Below, piece after piece: positions 44,383 to 54,901 of a stretch of DNA of 64,000 nucleotides. A program made the position numbers and the translations under genes. The stretch's first letter is position 1; each line of letters starts with the position of its first letter. The notes beneath the pieces were generated by a model, which saw nothing but the letters and a program-made list of their open reading frames with translations, had not been told where the DNA came from and ran no database searches. This DNA comes from Serratia sp. H1w (GTDB taxonomy: Bacteria > Pseudomonadota > Gammaproteobacteria > Enterobacterales > Enterobacteriaceae), in contig NZ_AYMQ01000063.1 in assembly GCF_000633355.1 (NCBI RefSeq), positions 36,287 to 100,286 on the forward strand, written 5' to 3'.

Positions 44383-45225
44383 ATGACGATGTCATTAGAA
44401 CTTCTCGAAGAGCACCGCATGTTCGGTGGTTGGCAACAACGTTACCGCCACGCGGCGCAGAGCCTGAATTGCAACATGACGTTCAGTATCTATCTGCCAC
44501 CACCGCGTGATGATAACCCGCCACCGGTGTTGTATTGGCTGTCGGGGCTGACCTGCAATGATGAGAACTTCACGTTGAAGGCCGGTGCCCAGCGCGTTGC
44601 CGCCGAACTGGGGCTGGTGCTGGTGATGGCGGATACCAGCCCGCGTGGCGATGAGGTGCCGAATGATGAAGGTTACGATCTAGGCCAGGGGGCGGGATTC
44701 TATCTCAATGCCACTCAGGCACCTTGGGACCGGCATTTTCGCATGTATGACTACATCAGCGATGAGCTACCTGCACTGATTAAGCAGCATTTCAGCGTCA
44801 GCGATCGGCAGTCTATTGCGGGCCATTCGATGGGCGGCCATGGTGCGTTGATGATGGCAATGCGTAATCCACAGCGTTTTCGTTCTGCCTCGGCCTTTGC
44901 GCCGATCGTCAACCCTTGCCAGGTGCCTTGGGGGCGTAAAGCCTTTGCGGCCTATCTGGGGGATGATGAAACGCAGTGGCTGCAATACGACAGTTGCCAT
45001 TTGCTGGCCAGCGGAGCAGAGAAACTGCCGATGCTGATCGACCAAGGGGATGGCGACCAGTTTCTGGCCGATCAACTGCAACCGGCCAAGCTGGCGGAGT
45101 TGGCACGCCAACGCGATTGGCCGCTAACCCTGCGCGTTCAGCCGGGTTACGACCACAGCTACTTCACCATCGCCACCTTTATCGACGATCACCTGCGTTT
45201 TCATGCCGAGCACCTGTTCCGCTGA
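44383..45225 (+). CDS. yeiG: S-formylglutathione hydrolase YeiG
   Basis: 280 residues (E. coli YeiG 278). Esterase D family: nucleophile Ser149 in GHSMGG, Asp in 'DQGDGDQF' and His in 'PGYDHSYF', with '[27 protein letters not shown]' as the oxyanion region. It hydrolyses S-formylglutathione to glutathione and formate, completing formaldehyde detoxification with the upstream dehydrogenase. In E. coli yeiG follows folE; here the transporter, regulator and ADH genes separate them. AGGAGG lies 6 nt before the ATG. Confidence 0.94.
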   Translation: MTMSLELLEEHRMFGGWQQRYRHAAQSLNCNMTFSIYLPPPRDDNPPPVLYWLSGLTCNDENFTLKAGAQRVAAELGLVLVMADTSPRGDEVPNDEGYDLGQGAGFYLNATQAPWDRHFRMYDYISDELPALIKQHFSVSDRQSIAGHSMGGHGALMMAMRNPQRFRSASAFAPIVNPCQVPWGRKAFAAYLGDDETQWLQYDSCHLLASGAEKLPMLIDQGDGDQFLADQLQPAKLAELARQRDWPLTLRVQPGYDHSYFTIATFIDDHLRFHAEHLFR

Positions 45226-45228
45226 TTT

Positions 45229-45320
45229 CCCCCTCTCCCAACCCCTCTCCCAAAAGGAGAGGGAATCGTCTGAGCCATATCAGCCACAGATTAACGGACG
45301 CAGCATGCGGCGCCCCTACG
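45229..45320. repeat. Single REP unit plus GGGCGC-type palindrome
   Basis: One C/T-rich unit (CCCCCTCTCCCAACCCCTCT with GGAGAGGG) directly after the yeiG stop, then GGACGCAGCATGCGGCGCCC at 45296-45315. The second REP arm is missing, so this is a decayed REPIN between convergent yeiG and gsiD. Confidence 0.75.
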
Positions 45321-45334
45321 CAGATACCTGACCC

Positions 45335-46243
45335 CTACCCCTTCAGCTTTGGATCCAACGCATCACGCAGCCCGTCTCCCAACAGGTTAAACGCCAGCAC
45401 GGTAAAGAAGATCGCCAGGCTGGGGAAGATCGCCACATGGGGGGCTATCACCATATCTGCCCGCGCTTCATTGAGCATTGCGCCCCATTCCGGCGTTGGC
45501 GGTTGTGCGCCCAACCCCAAAAACGACAGGCTGGCGGCGGTGATAATCGAAGTGCCAATGCGCATGGTGAAATAGACCACGATCGACGAGATGGTCCCCG
45601 GCAAAATATGCCGCAGGATGATGGTCCAGTCCGATGCCCCAATGCTACGCGCCGATTCGATATAGGTCAGATGTTTCAGCACCAAGGTGTTACCACGCAC
45701 CAGACGAGCAAACGCCGGAATGCTGAAGATGGCGACGGCAACAATCACGTTGGCCATGCCGCTGCCCATGATCGCCACTACGCCAATCGCCAACAGGATG
45801 CCGGGGAAAGCAAACAGCACGTCGCTGATACGCATCACGATGCGATCCCACCAGCCTTCGTAATAGCCCGCCAACAAGCCGAGCACCGTACCGATCACGC
45901 TACCCACCAGTACCGAGAACACCCCGGCGGCCAAAGAAATCCGCGCGCCCATCAGAATGCGGCTGAAAATATCCCGCCCCAGCGAATCCACGCCAAGCCA
46001 GTGCACCAGCGAAGGCCCCTCATTGAGCCGATCGTAATCAAAGAAATTTTCCGCATCATAGGGCACCAGATGCGGAGCCAGCAGCGCAGCGGCCACCAGC
46101 AGCAACACAAACACGCCAGCCACCATGGCAACCTGTTGGCGACGAAAGCGCCGCCAGAATTCATGCCAAGGCGTCCGTACCGCGTTGGGATTAATCACCG
46201 GCATTGCCTTGAGCGCGGCATTACGCCGCCAATACTTCATCAT
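45335..46243 (-). CDS. gsiD: Glutathione ABC importer permease GsiD
   Basis: 302 residues (E. coli 303). N-terminal cytoplasmic segment with '[25 protein letters not shown]', then about six helices of a DppC-type permease. Conserved '[28 protein letters not shown]' and the coupling loop '[23 protein letters not shown]'. It pairs with GsiC to form the inner-membrane channel for glutathione uptake. Starts 9 bp after the gsiC stop; two ATG codons are consecutive at the start. Confidence 0.94.
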   Translation of the reverse strand: MMKYWRRNAALKAMPVINPNAVRTPWHEFWRRFRRQQVAMVAGVFVLLLVAAALLAPHLVPYDAENFFDYDRLNEGPSLVHWLGVDSLGRDIFSRILMGARISLAAGVFSVLVGSVIGTVLGLLAGYYEGWWDRIVMRISDVLFAFPGILLAIGVVAIMGSGMANVIVAVAIFSIPAFARLVRGNTLVLKHLTYIESARSIGASDWTIILRHILPGTISSIVVYFTMRIGTSIITAASLSFLGLGAQPPTPEWGAMLNEARADMVIAPHVAIFPSLAIFFTVLAFNLLGDGLRDALDPKLKG

Positions 46244-46252
46244 ACGGCCTGC

Positions 46253-47173
46253 CTATTGGTAACGGATCGAAGGGTTGATGGCCGCATACAGCATATCCAC
46301 CAACAGGTTAATCAGAATAAATTCCAGCGAGAACAGCAGCACTTCGGCCTGGATCACCGGGTAATCGCGCATTTCTACCGAGTCCACCAGCAAGCGCCCC
46401 AACCCCGGCCAGTTGAATACCTTCTCGACCACAATCGAGCCGCCGAGCAGGAAACCAAACTGTAGCCCCATCATGGTGATCACCGGGATCATCGCATTGC
46501 GCAGCCCGTGCTTGACCACTACCAGCGATTCCGGTACGCCCTTGGCACGGGCGGTACGCATGTAATCTTCCTGCATCACCTCAACGAACGAGGCGCGGGT
46601 AAAGCGGGCCATTACCGCCGCAACCGCTGCGCCCAGCGTGATCGAGGGCAGGATGTAATGCAGCCAGGTATCCGCACCGACCGTCGGCAACCAGCCTAGA
46701 TTGACCGAAAATACCTGCATCAGCAGCATCCCCAACGCAAAGGCCGGGAAAGAGATGCCCGATACGGCCAGCGTCATCCCCAGCCGATCCGGCCAGCGGT
46801 TGCGCCATACTGCGGAAATCATGCCGATCGCCATACCAAAAATCACCGCCCACACCATACTGGCGAGCGTCAGCCAGAAAGTCGGCATAAAGCGCGCGGC
46901 GATCTCTTCACTGACCGGGCGTTTGGAGACCATCGAAGTGCCGAAGTCGCCCTGCAAAATATTGACAAAGAAATGCACGAACTGCTGTGGCAATGGCTTA
47001 TCCAGCCCCAGATCCTGACGCACCAGTTGCACAACGGCGTCGTCTGCCTCCGGCCCCGCGACCAACCGCGCCGGATCGCCCGGCAACATATGGACGAACA
47101 AAAACACCAACACGGCCACGATCAGCAGCGTAGGGATCAGACCCAACAGGCGTTTTAGAAAATAATTAAGCAT
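46253..47173 (-). CDS. gsiC: Glutathione ABC importer permease GsiC
   Basis: 306 residues, as in E. coli. DppB-type permease beginning '[43 protein letters not shown]' with the coupling segment '[29 protein letters not shown]'. Its ATG directly abuts the REPIN at 47175: the GAGGGG just before the start codon belongs to the repeat, so the repeat apparently provides the ribosome site. The expected gsiB-gsiC spacing in the operon is enlarged to 179 bp by the repeat. Confidence 0.93.
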   Translation of the reverse strand: MLNYFLKRLLGLIPTLLIVAVLVFLFVHMLPGDPARLVAGPEADDAVVQLVRQDLGLDKPLPQQFVHFFVNILQGDFGTSMVSKRPVSEEIAARFMPTFWLTLASMVWAVIFGMAIGMISAVWRNRWPDRLGMTLAVSGISFPAFALGMLLMQVFSVNLGWLPTVGADTWLHYILPSITLGAAVAAVMARFTRASFVEVMQEDYMRTARAKGVPESLVVVKHGLRNAMIPVITMMGLQFGFLLGGSIVVEKVFNWPGLGRLLVDSVEMRDYPVIQAEVLLFSLEFILINLLVDMLYAAINPSIRYQ

Positions 47174-47174
47174 T

Positions 47175-47350
47175 CCCCTCACCCTAACCCTCTCCCACAG
47201 GGAGAGGGGACTAAACGTGCCACAAATTAACTTCTGCGTCTAACCTTTGCACGGGCGCAGCATGCAGCGCCCCTACGCCGTACCTTCCCACGACACCGTA
47301 TCTGCTCACAACACCCCAACCCTCTCCCATAGGAGAGGGTTGGGGTGAGG
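47175..47350. repeat. REPIN-like inverted repeat pair (copy 6) inside the gsi operon
   Basis: Arms CCCCTCACCCTAACCCTCTC (with GGGAGAGGGG) and CCCAACCCTCTCC..GGAGAGGGTTGGGGTGAGGG oppose each other. The spacer contains GGGCGCAGCATGCAGCGCCC near 47250. It fills the whole gsiB-gsiC intergenic region. Confidence 0.85.
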
Positions 47351-47352
47351 GA

Positions 47353-48888
47353 TTATTTCAGATCCGCGTTATCAAAGTTAAACGAGGTATCCGGCATCAC
47401 GTAGAAACCGCTCAGCTGTTTGTTGTTGGCAGAGAGCAGACGCTCGGTGACCAGGAAAATCCATGGTGCATCCGCCCAGATGCGATCTTGGGCATCTTTG
47501 TACAACGCCTGCTTCTGAGCGCGATCGGTCGTAGCCAAAGCGTCCGTCAGATCCTTGTCAACCTGTGGATTGCTGTAGAACGCGGTGTTGAACTGCTTAG
47601 GCGGAGCCGATTGCGTCGCGAATAACGGCGTCAGCGCCCAGTCGGCTTCCCCGGTCGAAGCTGACCAGCCGGTGTAGAACATCCGTACGCCGGTATCCTT
47701 CACGCCCACGCTTTCTACCTGAGCCGCACGCTGGCCTGCATCCATCGCCGTTACGGTCACTTTAACCCCAACCTGCGCCAGCTGCTGCTGAGCAAATTGC
47801 AGTACTTTCTGCGCGGTGCTGTGGTTATGGGAAGACCACAGCGTGGTGGTAAAGCCGTTCGGATAGCCCGCTTCCTTCAGCAACTCGCGCGCCTTGGCCG
47901 GATCGTATGGCCACGGGTTATAGCGGGTGGCAAAATCAATCGCCGGAGGCACTGGGCCTTCCGCCGGAACGGCAAAGCCGGAGAACGCGACCTTAATCAG
48001 CGCGTCCTTGTTGATCGCATAGTTCAGTGCCTGGCGAACCTTCGGGTTGTCGAAGGGTTTCTGCGTTACGTTCATGCTGATGTAACGTTGCAGGATCGAC
48101 GGCGCAGCGACCAGATCCAGCTTGCTGTTGTTCTCCAACACCTTGGCTTGCTCATAAGGGATAGGGAAGGCAAAGGTCGCTTCACCGGTTTGCAGCATCG
48201 CCGCACGGGTGTTGTTATCCACTACCGGCCGCCAGGTGATGCTGTCCAGCTTCGGCAGGCCCGCCTTCCAGTAACCGTCGAATTTCTTCACTTTCACATA
48301 GTCGGTCTGGTTCCAGGTCTCGAACTGGTACGGGCCGGTGCCCACCGGGTGGAAACCGATCTCCTTGCCATACTGCTTGAGCGCCGCCGGGGAAATCATC
48401 GCCGCCGCCGGGTGTGCCAGGTTGTTGATAAACGCGGAGAATGGCGCTTTCAGCACCACCTTGACCGTGGAGGGATCGACCACTTCGGTCTTATCGATCA
48501 TCTTGAACAGGTTGTAGCGCTTCAGGCGGTTATCCGGATTACTGGCGCGATCCAGGTTAACCTTGACCGCTTCGGCATCGAACGCGCTGCCGTCATGGAA
48601 TTTCACGTCTGGATGAAGTTTGATGGTGTAGGTCAGGCCATCGCTGCTGACCTCGTAGCTGTCCGCCAGCACGTTCACCAGCTTCATGTCCTTATCAAAG
48701 CCAAACAGCCCCTGATAAAAGGATTTGGCGACTGCCTGCGACAAGGTGTCGTTGGCGTCATAGGGGTCGAGCGTGGTGAAATTGGACGCTACGGCGATCA
48801 CCGCATCCTTGGCGGCCCAGGCCGGGCCAGCAGCGGCAGCCAGCAGTACGGCGGCCAAAACATTACGCTTGAATGTGTGCTTAGTCAT
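47353..48888 (-). CDS. gsiB: Glutathione-binding periplasmic protein GsiB
   Basis: 511 residues (E. coli 512). Signal peptide '[25 protein letters not shown]', then a type 2 (SBP family 5, DppA-like) binding fold: '[34 protein letters not shown]', '[29 protein letters not shown]', '[18 protein letters not shown]', '[21 protein letters not shown]'. It binds glutathione in the periplasm for GsiACD. The ATG at 48888 begins the signal peptide; an upstream open stretch is ignored. The stop is 3 bp from a REPIN. Confidence 0.94.
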   Translation of the reverse strand: MTKHTFKRNVLAAVLLAAAAGPAWAAKDAVIAVASNFTTLDPYDANDTLSQAVAKSFYQGLFGFDKDMKLVNVLADSYEVSSDGLTYTIKLHPDVKFHDGSAFDAEAVKVNLDRASNPDNRLKRYNLFKMIDKTEVVDPSTVKVVLKAPFSAFINNLAHPAAAMISPAALKQYGKEIGFHPVGTGPYQFETWNQTDYVKVKKFDGYWKAGLPKLDSITWRPVVDNNTRAAMLQTGEATFAFPIPYEQAKVLENNSKLDLVAAPSILQRYISMNVTQKPFDNPKVRQALNYAINKDALIKVAFSGFAVPAEGPVPPAIDFATRYNPWPYDPAKARELLKEAGYPNGFTTTLWSSHNHSTAQKVLQFAQQQLAQVGVKVTVTAMDAGQRAAQVESVGVKDTGVRMFYTGWSASTGEADWALTPLFATQSAPPKQFNTAFYSNPQVDKDLTDALATTDRAQKQALYKDAQDRIWADAPWIFLVTERLLSANNKQLSGFYVMPDTSFNFDNADLK

Positions 48889-48913
48889 AGTGCTTAACTC
48901 TCCTGAGGCAAGG

Positions 48914-50791
48914 CTAAAAGGCACCGGCAATAGGGTGGCGGGCCACAAAGTGCCCTGGCCCTACCTGCACTAAAGGTGCGGTAACGGGTTCATCATCCAG
49001 CCCAAGGATCGGGCTGGGTATTTCATCCACCAGCAGCGGCCGGCGTTTATGCGCATGGTTGGGATCGGCCACCGGCACGGCGGCCATCAACTTGCGGGTA
49101 TAGGCGTGCTGCGGGTTTTCAAACACCGCACGGCGTGGGCCAATCTCGACGATCTGACCAAGGTACATCACCGCCACACGGTGGCTGATACGTTCCACCA
49201 CCGCCATATCGTGGGAAATAAACAGAAACGCGATGCCCAATTCACGCTGTAAATCGAGCAGCAGGTTGACGATTTGCGCCTGAATCGACACGTCCAGCGC
49301 GGAAACCGCCTCATCGGCAATCACCACTTTCGGATTGAGTGCCAGCGCGCGGGCAATGCAGATACGTTGACGTTGGCCACCGGAGAACTCATGCGGATAA
49401 CGCCGCGCATGCTCCGGCTTCAGCCCTACCCGCTCCAATAACCAGGCCACCCGCTTTTCAGCTTCCGCCCCACGGGCGACATTGTGCACCAGCAGCGGCT
49501 CCATGATTGAGAAGCCAACGGTGAGGCGTGGGTCGAGGGAAGCGTACGGATCCTGAAAGATGAATTGAATATCACGGCGTAAATGTTGCAGTGCAGCACC
49601 TTTCAAACGGTTGATCTGTTTGCCGTTGAAGGTAATGGTGCCGCGTTGGCTATCCACCAGTTTCAGCAGTGAACGGCCGGTGGTGGATTTGCCACAGCCG
49701 GACTCTCCCACCAACCCCAACGTTTCGCCGGGATAGAGATCGAAACTGATGTTTTCCACCGCATGCACGCGGCTGGTAACACGATTGAGAATGCCGCTGC
49801 GCAGATCGAAGCGCGTGACCAGATTTGCTACCTGCAAGATCGGCGTGGCCCCTGCGGGTATGGTGTCTTGCGGCCGGTCGTTATCCTCTACGCCAGCTAA
49901 CGGAAATTTTGCCGGCAGCTCCTTCTCCGCCATCGCGCCCAACCGTGGCACGGCAGCCAACAAGGCCTGAGTGTAAGGCTGCTGTGGAGCAGCGAACAAC
50001 GAGCGCACGTTCCCTTGTTCCACCTTCTCGCCTTGATGCATGACCAGTACCCGATCGGCAATCTCCGCCACTACGCCCATATCATGGGTAATGAAGATCA
50101 CCCCCATGTGCATTTCCTGCTGCAATACACGGGTCAGTTGCAGAATTTGCGCCTGAATGGTCACGTCCAGCGCGGTGGTGGGTTCATCGGCAATCAGCAA
50201 TGCCGGTTTGCACGACAGTGCCATGGCGATCATCACCCGCTGACGCATCCCGCCAGACAGTTGATGCGGATAGCGGCCAAGCACGCTTTTGGCCTCGGGG
50301 ATGCGCACCAGATCCAGCATCCGCAGCGCTTCACGTTTGGCGCTGCGGTGGTCCATCCCCTGATGCAGACGTAAAGATTCGGCGATCTGCTCACCCACGG
50401 GAAATACCGGATTGAGCGAGGTCATCGGTTCTTGAAAAATCATCGCCATATCGGCGCCGCGTAAGGTACGCAAGGTGCTCTGCTTCGCTTTGGCCAAGTC
50501 GAGTACCTGACCATTACGCCGACGAAAATGCATCGCCCCGCTGGTCAGTTCACCACCGCCCTGCTCGACCAGACGCATCAACGCCAGTGAGGTGACCGAT
50601 TTACCCGAGCCAGACTCCCCAACGATGGCCAGCGTTTCGCCACGGTCCACTTCAAAGGCCAGATGACGAACCGCCTCAACGACGTCACCCTCCTGGCGAA
50701 ATTGCACGCTCAGATCGCTCACCGCCAGTACGCGCTCTGGCGGTAAAATCAGCCCACGCTCTGCCTGCGGCTGGATGGCAATATCGGTCAT
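48914..50791 (-). CDS. gsiA: Glutathione ABC importer ATPase GsiA
   Basis: 625 residues (E. coli 623). Two complete ABC domains: Walker A GESGSGKS and GESGCGKS, signatures '[15 protein letters not shown]' and '[15 protein letters not shown]', Walker B '[20 protein letters not shown]' and '[20 protein letters not shown]'. Each half has the oligopeptide-type C-terminal extension. It energises glutathione import through GsiCD. A near-perfect AGGAGG lies before the ATG at 50791. It is 19 bp after the iaaA stop. Confidence 0.95.
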   Translation of the reverse strand: MTDIAIQPQAERGLILPPERVLAVSDLSVQFRQEGDVVEAVRHLAFEVDRGETLAIVGESGSGKSVTSLALMRLVEQGGGELTSGAMHFRRRNGQVLDLAKAKQSTLRTLRGADMAMIFQEPMTSLNPVFPVGEQIAESLRLHQGMDHRSAKREALRMLDLVRIPEAKSVLGRYPHQLSGGMRQRVMIAMALSCKPALLIADEPTTALDVTIQAQILQLTRVLQQEMHMGVIFITHDMGVVAEIADRVLVMHQGEKVEQGNVRSLFAAPQQPYTQALLAAVPRLGAMAEKELPAKFPLAGVEDNDRPQDTIPAGATPILQVANLVTRFDLRSGILNRVTSRVHAVENISFDLYPGETLGLVGESGCGKSTTGRSLLKLVDSQRGTITFNGKQINRLKGAALQHLRRDIQFIFQDPYASLDPRLTVGFSIMEPLLVHNVARGAEAEKRVAWLLERVGLKPEHARRYPHEFSGGQRQRICIARALALNPKVVIADEAVSALDVSIQAQIVNLLLDLQRELGIAFLFISHDMAVVERISHRVAVMYLGQIVEIGPRRAVFENPQHAYTRKLMAAVPVADPNHAHKRRPLLVDEIPSPILGLDDEPVTAPLVQVGPGHFVARHPIAGAF

Positions 50792-50810
50792 GCGCCCTCC
50801 TGGCAAGCGT

Positions 50811-51770
50811 TCAGCGGTAGATCCCCACTGAAGGCGCATCGCCGACATAGCCGAAGCCGCGATACATCCCTTCACTGTTAAACGGCAGTGCAACGTTGCC
50901 AAAACGATCGATGGCGATCAGGCCGCCGCTGCCGCCCATTGCCAGCAGTTTTTCCATCACCACCTTATCGCTGGCCTGTTGCAGGGTGAGACCGGCATAT
51001 TCAATCAGTGCCGCAACATCGTACGCCGCGACGGTGCGCATAAAGATTTCACCGGTACCGGTACTGGAAACCGCAACCGTGGCATTGTTGGCATAGCAGC
51101 CCGCGCCAATAATCGGCGTATCGCCAATGCGCCCTGCCGCCTTATTCGTCATACCACCGGTTGAGGTGGCCGCGGCCAGATTACCCAAGGCATCCAGCGC
51201 TACCGCCCCCACGGTGCCAAATTTGCGATCGGGATCCAGCGGGTCATCGCTCAGCGCCGCCGCACCATCATGATCGAGCAATACTCGGCCCTGCTCCGCC
51301 TGGGCGCGGTGCAATTGGTCAAAACGTTCCTGAGTAAAGAAGAAATCCGGCTCGACCATTTCCAGGCCGTGATTGGCGGCAAACCTTTCTGCCCCTTCGC
51401 CGCCAAATAGCACATGGGAACTGTTTTCCAGCACCGCACGCGCGGCCAATATCGGGTTGCGGATCCGGCTGACGCCGGCGACTGCCCCTGCGTCACAGGT
51501 GCGGCCATCCATCACGCAGGCATCCAGTTCATGGGTGCCCTGATGGGTGAATACGGCCCCTTTACCCGCGTTGAACAGCGGACACTCTTCCAGCAGTCTT
51601 ACCGTTTGCGTTACCGCGTCCAACGCGCTGCCGCCCTCGGCTAAAATAGCCTGTCCGGCAGCCACAATATCGGACAGCGCCTGAATATAGTGTTGTTCCT
51701 TCTCAGCACTCAATGCCGCACGGCTAATTGCGCCCGCACCGCCATGAATGGCAATCACTGGTTTGCTCAT
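50811..51770 (-). CDS. iaaA: Isoaspartyl peptidase/L-asparaginase, autocleaving
   Basis: 319 residues (E. coli 321). N-terminal nucleophile hydrolase: starts '[15 protein letters not shown]', has 'ELDACVMDG', and the autoproteolysis site [10 protein letters not shown] with Thr186 as the new N-terminal nucleophile, then '[32 protein letters not shown]' and the substrate loop 'TGTGEIFMR'. It degrades isoaspartyl dipeptides and asparagine. First gene of the iaaA-gsiABCD operon, as in E. coli, where it may help recycle imported peptides. Confidence 0.95.
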   Translation of the reverse strand: MSKPVIAIHGGAGAISRAALSAEKEQHYIQALSDIVAAGQAILAEGGSALDAVTQTVRLLEECPLFNAGKGAVFTHQGTHELDACVMDGRTCDAGAVAGVSRIRNPILAARAVLENSSHVLFGGEGAERFAANHGLEMVEPDFFFTQERFDQLHRAQAEQGRVLLDHDGAAALSDDPLDPDRKFGTVGAVALDALGNLAAATSTGGMTNKAAGRIGDTPIIGAGCYANNATVAVSSTGTGEIFMRTVAAYDVAALIEYAGLTLQQASDKVVMEKLLAMGGSGGLIAIDRFGNVALPFNSEGMYRGFGYVGDAPSVGIYR

Positions 51771-52098
51771 TGACCTGACACCTTGGTATACCCGCGGCAT
51801 TTCAAGCTGCTACAGCATGAAAAGGGAGGGAGAGTTATTATTTGGTCTTTTTCGACTATATTTAGCCCGGCAATCGATGTAAAGCACAAACTGACTGCCA
51901 AGCATTAAGCGTAGCCTGCTTAGACTCTTTTGTGCATTGAAAGAGCTAAACGGTATAAAAACAGGATGTTATCTGGCTTTTATTTAACAACGGAGAGATT
52001 TTTACCCCGCCAGGAAACAACCCGGCCTACTCGTGCTTTATAAGCTTTCCCCCACCAACCGCATCGTAATTCAGCGCCTGCAGCTCAATGAAATATAT
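51771..52098. other. Intergenic region with an ERIC end remnant
   Basis: 328 bp between the iaaA start and the DUF924 stop, both on the minus strand. At about 51790-51818 the sequence TATACCCGCGGCATTTCAAG resembles one ERIC terminus without the central part. It must hold the iaaA-gsi promoter. No gene is visible. Confidence 0.45.
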
Positions 52099-52635
52099 TC
52101 AGAAACCCGACCCCGGTTGACGCAGAAATTCCTGCTCCTCAAAGGTAGATTCCCGGCCTAATATCTCGTTGCGATGAGGGTAACGGCCAAAACGATCGAT
52201 TATCGCTTTATGGCGTAATTCAAATTCCAGCTGATTGCCATTATTCAACTGGCTAAACAGCACCACCGCCTGCTGGTGGATCAAGGCGGATTCGGAATGC
52301 ATAAAAGGCAGGTAGAGGAAGCCGCGCTGCTCAACCGACAAGGTTTCGCATAGCCCCGTGGCAATCGCTTCTTGCGCTAATACCAGAGCCATACCGTCGC
52401 AAGCAAAGGAGCGTGGCGTATTGCGGAACAGGTTACGGCTGAACTGATCGAGCACGATGATTTCCGCCAGCCTGCCGGTGATAGTAGCCCGCCAATGCGC
52501 CAGCTCTCCCTGAGCCGCCGCCTGCCACAGCTGGCCGAAGCGGGTATGTAGCAAACGGTCGAACTCATCGTCCTTTTTAAACCACATGACCGGGTCAATT
52601 TCTGCGAACCAAAAATCCAATACCTGCTTATGCAT
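52099..52635 (-). CDS. DUF924-family protein
   Basis: 178 residues. Family blocks: '[30 protein letters not shown]', '[36 protein letters not shown]', '[24 protein letters not shown]' and '[18 protein letters not shown]'. DUF924 proteins are soluble helical TPR-like proteins of unknown function. It lies between iaaA and moeA and is divergent from moeA; in E. coli no such gene interrupts iaaA-moeA. Confidence 0.85.
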   Translation of the reverse strand: MHKQVLDFWFAEIDPVMWFKKDDEFDRLLHTRFGQLWQAAAQGELAHWRATITGRLAEIIVLDQFSRNLFRNTPRSFACDGMALVLAQEAIATGLCETLSVEQRGFLYLPFMHSESALIHQQAVVLFSQLNNGNQLEFELRHKAIIDRFGRYPHRNEILGRESTFEEQEFLRQPGSGF

Positions 52636-52742
52636 GGTTGTCTCCTGTTAGTGATTACCTGAGGCCTCAAGCATTTCTTCCCTTCGGCGTTATCTGCCAT
52701 AATAGCGAAAAATTCGCGCACGCTGATTACGGAGTTTTATTT

Positions 52743-53981
52743 ATGGATCATTGTCATACTTCTGACCTCATTTCTCTTGAGCAGGCACTGGAGAAGATGC
52801 TCTCCCAGATCGCCCCCCTGCAACAGAGCGAATCCATCGCCTTGACCAGCGCTGCCGGGCGCATTACTGCCACCCCGGTTGTTTCCCCCATTGATGTCCC
52901 GCCCTTCGCCAATTCGGCGATGGACGGCTACGCGGTGCGCCTGAATGACCTGAACGGCAACACGCCATTGCCGGTAGCGGGAAAAGCCTTTGCCGGTGCT
53001 CCGTTTAGCGATGCCTGGCCTGCCAATACCTGCGTACGGATCATGACCGGTGCGCCAATTCCAGCCGGTGCGGATGCGGTGATCATGCAAGAACAAGCCG
53101 AGGTTACGGAGGCTGGAGTGCGTTTCAACGCACCGGTAACCGCCGGGCAAAATATCCGTTTGGCAGGTGAAGATATCCTGCGCGGCGCGAGCGTACTGCC
53201 TGCCGGAGTAACGCTGGGGGCCGCACAGCTGCCCCTGCTGGCCTCATTGGGTGTGGCCGATGTCCAGGTGATGCGTAAGTTAAAAGTCGCGGTGTTCTCT
53301 ACCGGTGACGAATTGCAACCGGTCGGCCAGCCGCTACAAGCCGGGCAGATCTACGACACCAACCGTTTTGCCGTACGCCTGATGCTGGAACAGCTCGGCT
53401 GCACGGTGATCGATTTGGGCATTATTCGTGATAATCAGGAAGCCTTGCGTGCAGCGTTTATCCAGGCGGATAGCGAAGCGGACGTGGTGATCAGCAGCGG
53501 CGGGGTGTCCGTTGGCGAAGCGGATTACACCAAGCAGATGCTGGATGAACTGGGTAAGGTCAGCTTCTGGAAGCTGGCAATTAAACCGGGCAAGCCTTTT
53601 GCCTTTGGCAAGCTTCAACATGCCTGGTTCTGCGGCCTGCCCGGCAACCCGGTCTCCGCAGCGTTGACCTTCTACCAGCTGGTACAACCGCTGCTGGCCA
53701 AACTGGCCGGTCACACCGAATGGCAATTGCCACCACGCCTGAAGGCCCTCGCCCTGACGCCACTGAAAAAATCGCCGGGCCGCCTCGATTTCCAGCGCGG
53801 TATTTTCAGCAGCAATGCCCAAGGCGAGCTGGAGGTGAGCACCACCGGCCATCAGGGTTCCCACGTGTTCAGTTCGTTCAGCCAGGGTAACTGCTTTATC
53901 GTGCTGGAACGTGAACGTGGCTCAGTGGCCGCCGGAGAAACGGTAGAGATCGAACCTTTCAATGCGTTACTGAGGAACTGA
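52743..53981 (+). CDS. moeA: Molybdopterin molybdotransferase MoeA
   Basis: 412 residues (E. coli 411). '[15 protein letters not shown]' near residue 55, '[14 protein letters not shown]' near 105, the MoCF domain '[26 protein letters not shown]' and '[19 protein letters not shown]', then '[11 protein letters not shown]...[11 protein letters not shown]'. It inserts molybdate into adenylylated molybdopterin. ACGGAG precedes the ATG at 52743. moeB begins 2 bp after its stop. Confidence 0.96.
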   Translation: MDHCHTSDLISLEQALEKMLSQIAPLQQSESIALTSAAGRITATPVVSPIDVPPFANSAMDGYAVRLNDLNGNTPLPVAGKAFAGAPFSDAWPANTCVRIMTGAPIPAGADAVIMQEQAEVTEAGVRFNAPVTAGQNIRLAGEDILRGASVLPAGVTLGAAQLPLLASLGVADVQVMRKLKVAVFSTGDELQPVGQPLQAGQIYDTNRFAVRLMLEQLGCTVIDLGIIRDNQEALRAAFIQADSEADVVISSGGVSVGEADYTKQMLDELGKVSFWKLAIKPGKPFAFGKLQHAWFCGLPGNPVSAALTFYQLVQPLLAKLAGHTEWQLPPRLKALALTPLKKSPGRLDFQRGIFSSNAQGELEVSTTGHQGSHVFSSFSQGNCFIVLERERGSVAAGETVEIEPFNALLRN

Positions 53982-53983
53982 AC

Positions 53984-54784
53984 ATGCTGCCGGAATTAAC
54001 CGATGCGGAAACGCTGCGCTACAACCGCCAGATCGTACTGCGAGGTTTCGACTTCGACGGTCAGGAAAAGCTAAAGGCCGCGCACGTGCTGATTATAGGG
54101 CTTGGCGGGCTAGGCTGCGCGGCAGCGCCCTATTTGGCGGCCGCTGGCGTCGGCCATCTGACGTTGGTTGATTTCGACACCGTTTCCCTCTCCAATCTTC
54201 AGCGCCAAATCCTGCACCGGGATGAACGTATTGGCATGGCGAAGGTCGTATCCGCACGCCTCGAGCTGAACGCCATCAATCCGCATATCCGTATTGATAC
54301 ACTGGATATGCAGCTGGATGACGAACAAATGGCAGCGCAGATTGCCGCAAGCGACGTAGTGCTGGACTGTACCGATAACGTGGCTACTCGCGATATGCTC
54401 AATCGCCTGTGCCATGCGCAGCGCAAACCGCTGGTATCAGGGGCCGCCATCCGCATGGAAGGCCAGCTCAGCGTCTTTACCTATCAGCCGGAACAACCTT
54501 GTTATCGTTGCCTGAGCAGGCTGTTTGGCGAAAACGCGCTCACCTGCGTTGAAGCTGGCGTGATGGCCCCGTTAGTGGGCACGATCGGCACGTTACAGGC
54601 GATGGAAGCCATTAAGCTGTTGGCCAACTATGGCCAGCCTTTGGTAGGTAAGTTGTTGATGTTTGATGCGATGAGCATGCAGTTTCGCGAGATGAAGCTG
54701 CCGAAGGATCCGCGGTGTGAGGTGTGTAGTCAAGATGCCCCCCCTCACCCCAGCCCTCTCCCAAAGGGCGAGGGGGCTGATTAG
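53984..54784 (+). CDS. moeB: Molybdopterin-synthase adenylyltransferase MoeB, with REP-encoded C-terminal tail
   Basis: 266 residues, against 249 for E. coli MoeB. The E1-like fold is complete: nucleotide loop GLGGLG at 39-44, zinc Cys173/176 and Cys245/248, and Cys188. It adenylylates the C-terminus of MoaD. E. coli MoeB ends just after the second zinc pair (CEVCGQ). Here CEVCSQ is followed by 16 extra residues (DAPPHPSPLPKGEGAD) encoded by a REP unit that has replaced the normal stop. Activity is probably kept because the tail is after the fold, but it may be flexible or destabilising. Confidence 0.93.
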   Translation: MLPELTDAETLRYNRQIVLRGFDFDGQEKLKAAHVLIIGLGGLGCAAAPYLAAAGVGHLTLVDFDTVSLSNLQRQILHRDERIGMAKVVSARLELNAINPHIRIDTLDMQLDDEQMAAQIAASDVVLDCTDNVATRDMLNRLCHAQRKPLVSGAAIRMEGQLSVFTYQPEQPCYRCLSRLFGENALTCVEAGVMAPLVGTIGTLQAMEAIKLLANYGQPLVGKLLMFDAMSMQFREMKLPKDPRCEVCSQDAPPHPSPLPKGEGAD

Positions 54785-54879
54785 CGCTCTTGATTAGCCA
54801 CTGCGGCTTCGGTAGCTACAACCAGCAACATCAAACTCGAGAGGTTCCCTCTCCTTGCGGAGAGGGTTAGGGTGAGGGG
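54738..54879. repeat. REPIN-like inverted repeat pair (copy 7), overlapping the moeB 3' end
   Basis: Left arm CCCCCCCTCACCCCAGCCCT with AAGGGCGAGGGGG, right arm CCCTCTCC-TTGC-GGAGAGGG..GTGAGGGGC. The left arm lies inside the moeB reading frame; the right arm lies between moeB and convergent ybiT. Confidence 0.85.
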
Positions 54880-54901
54880 CGTACAGTAAGACTCAAAGGG
54901 A

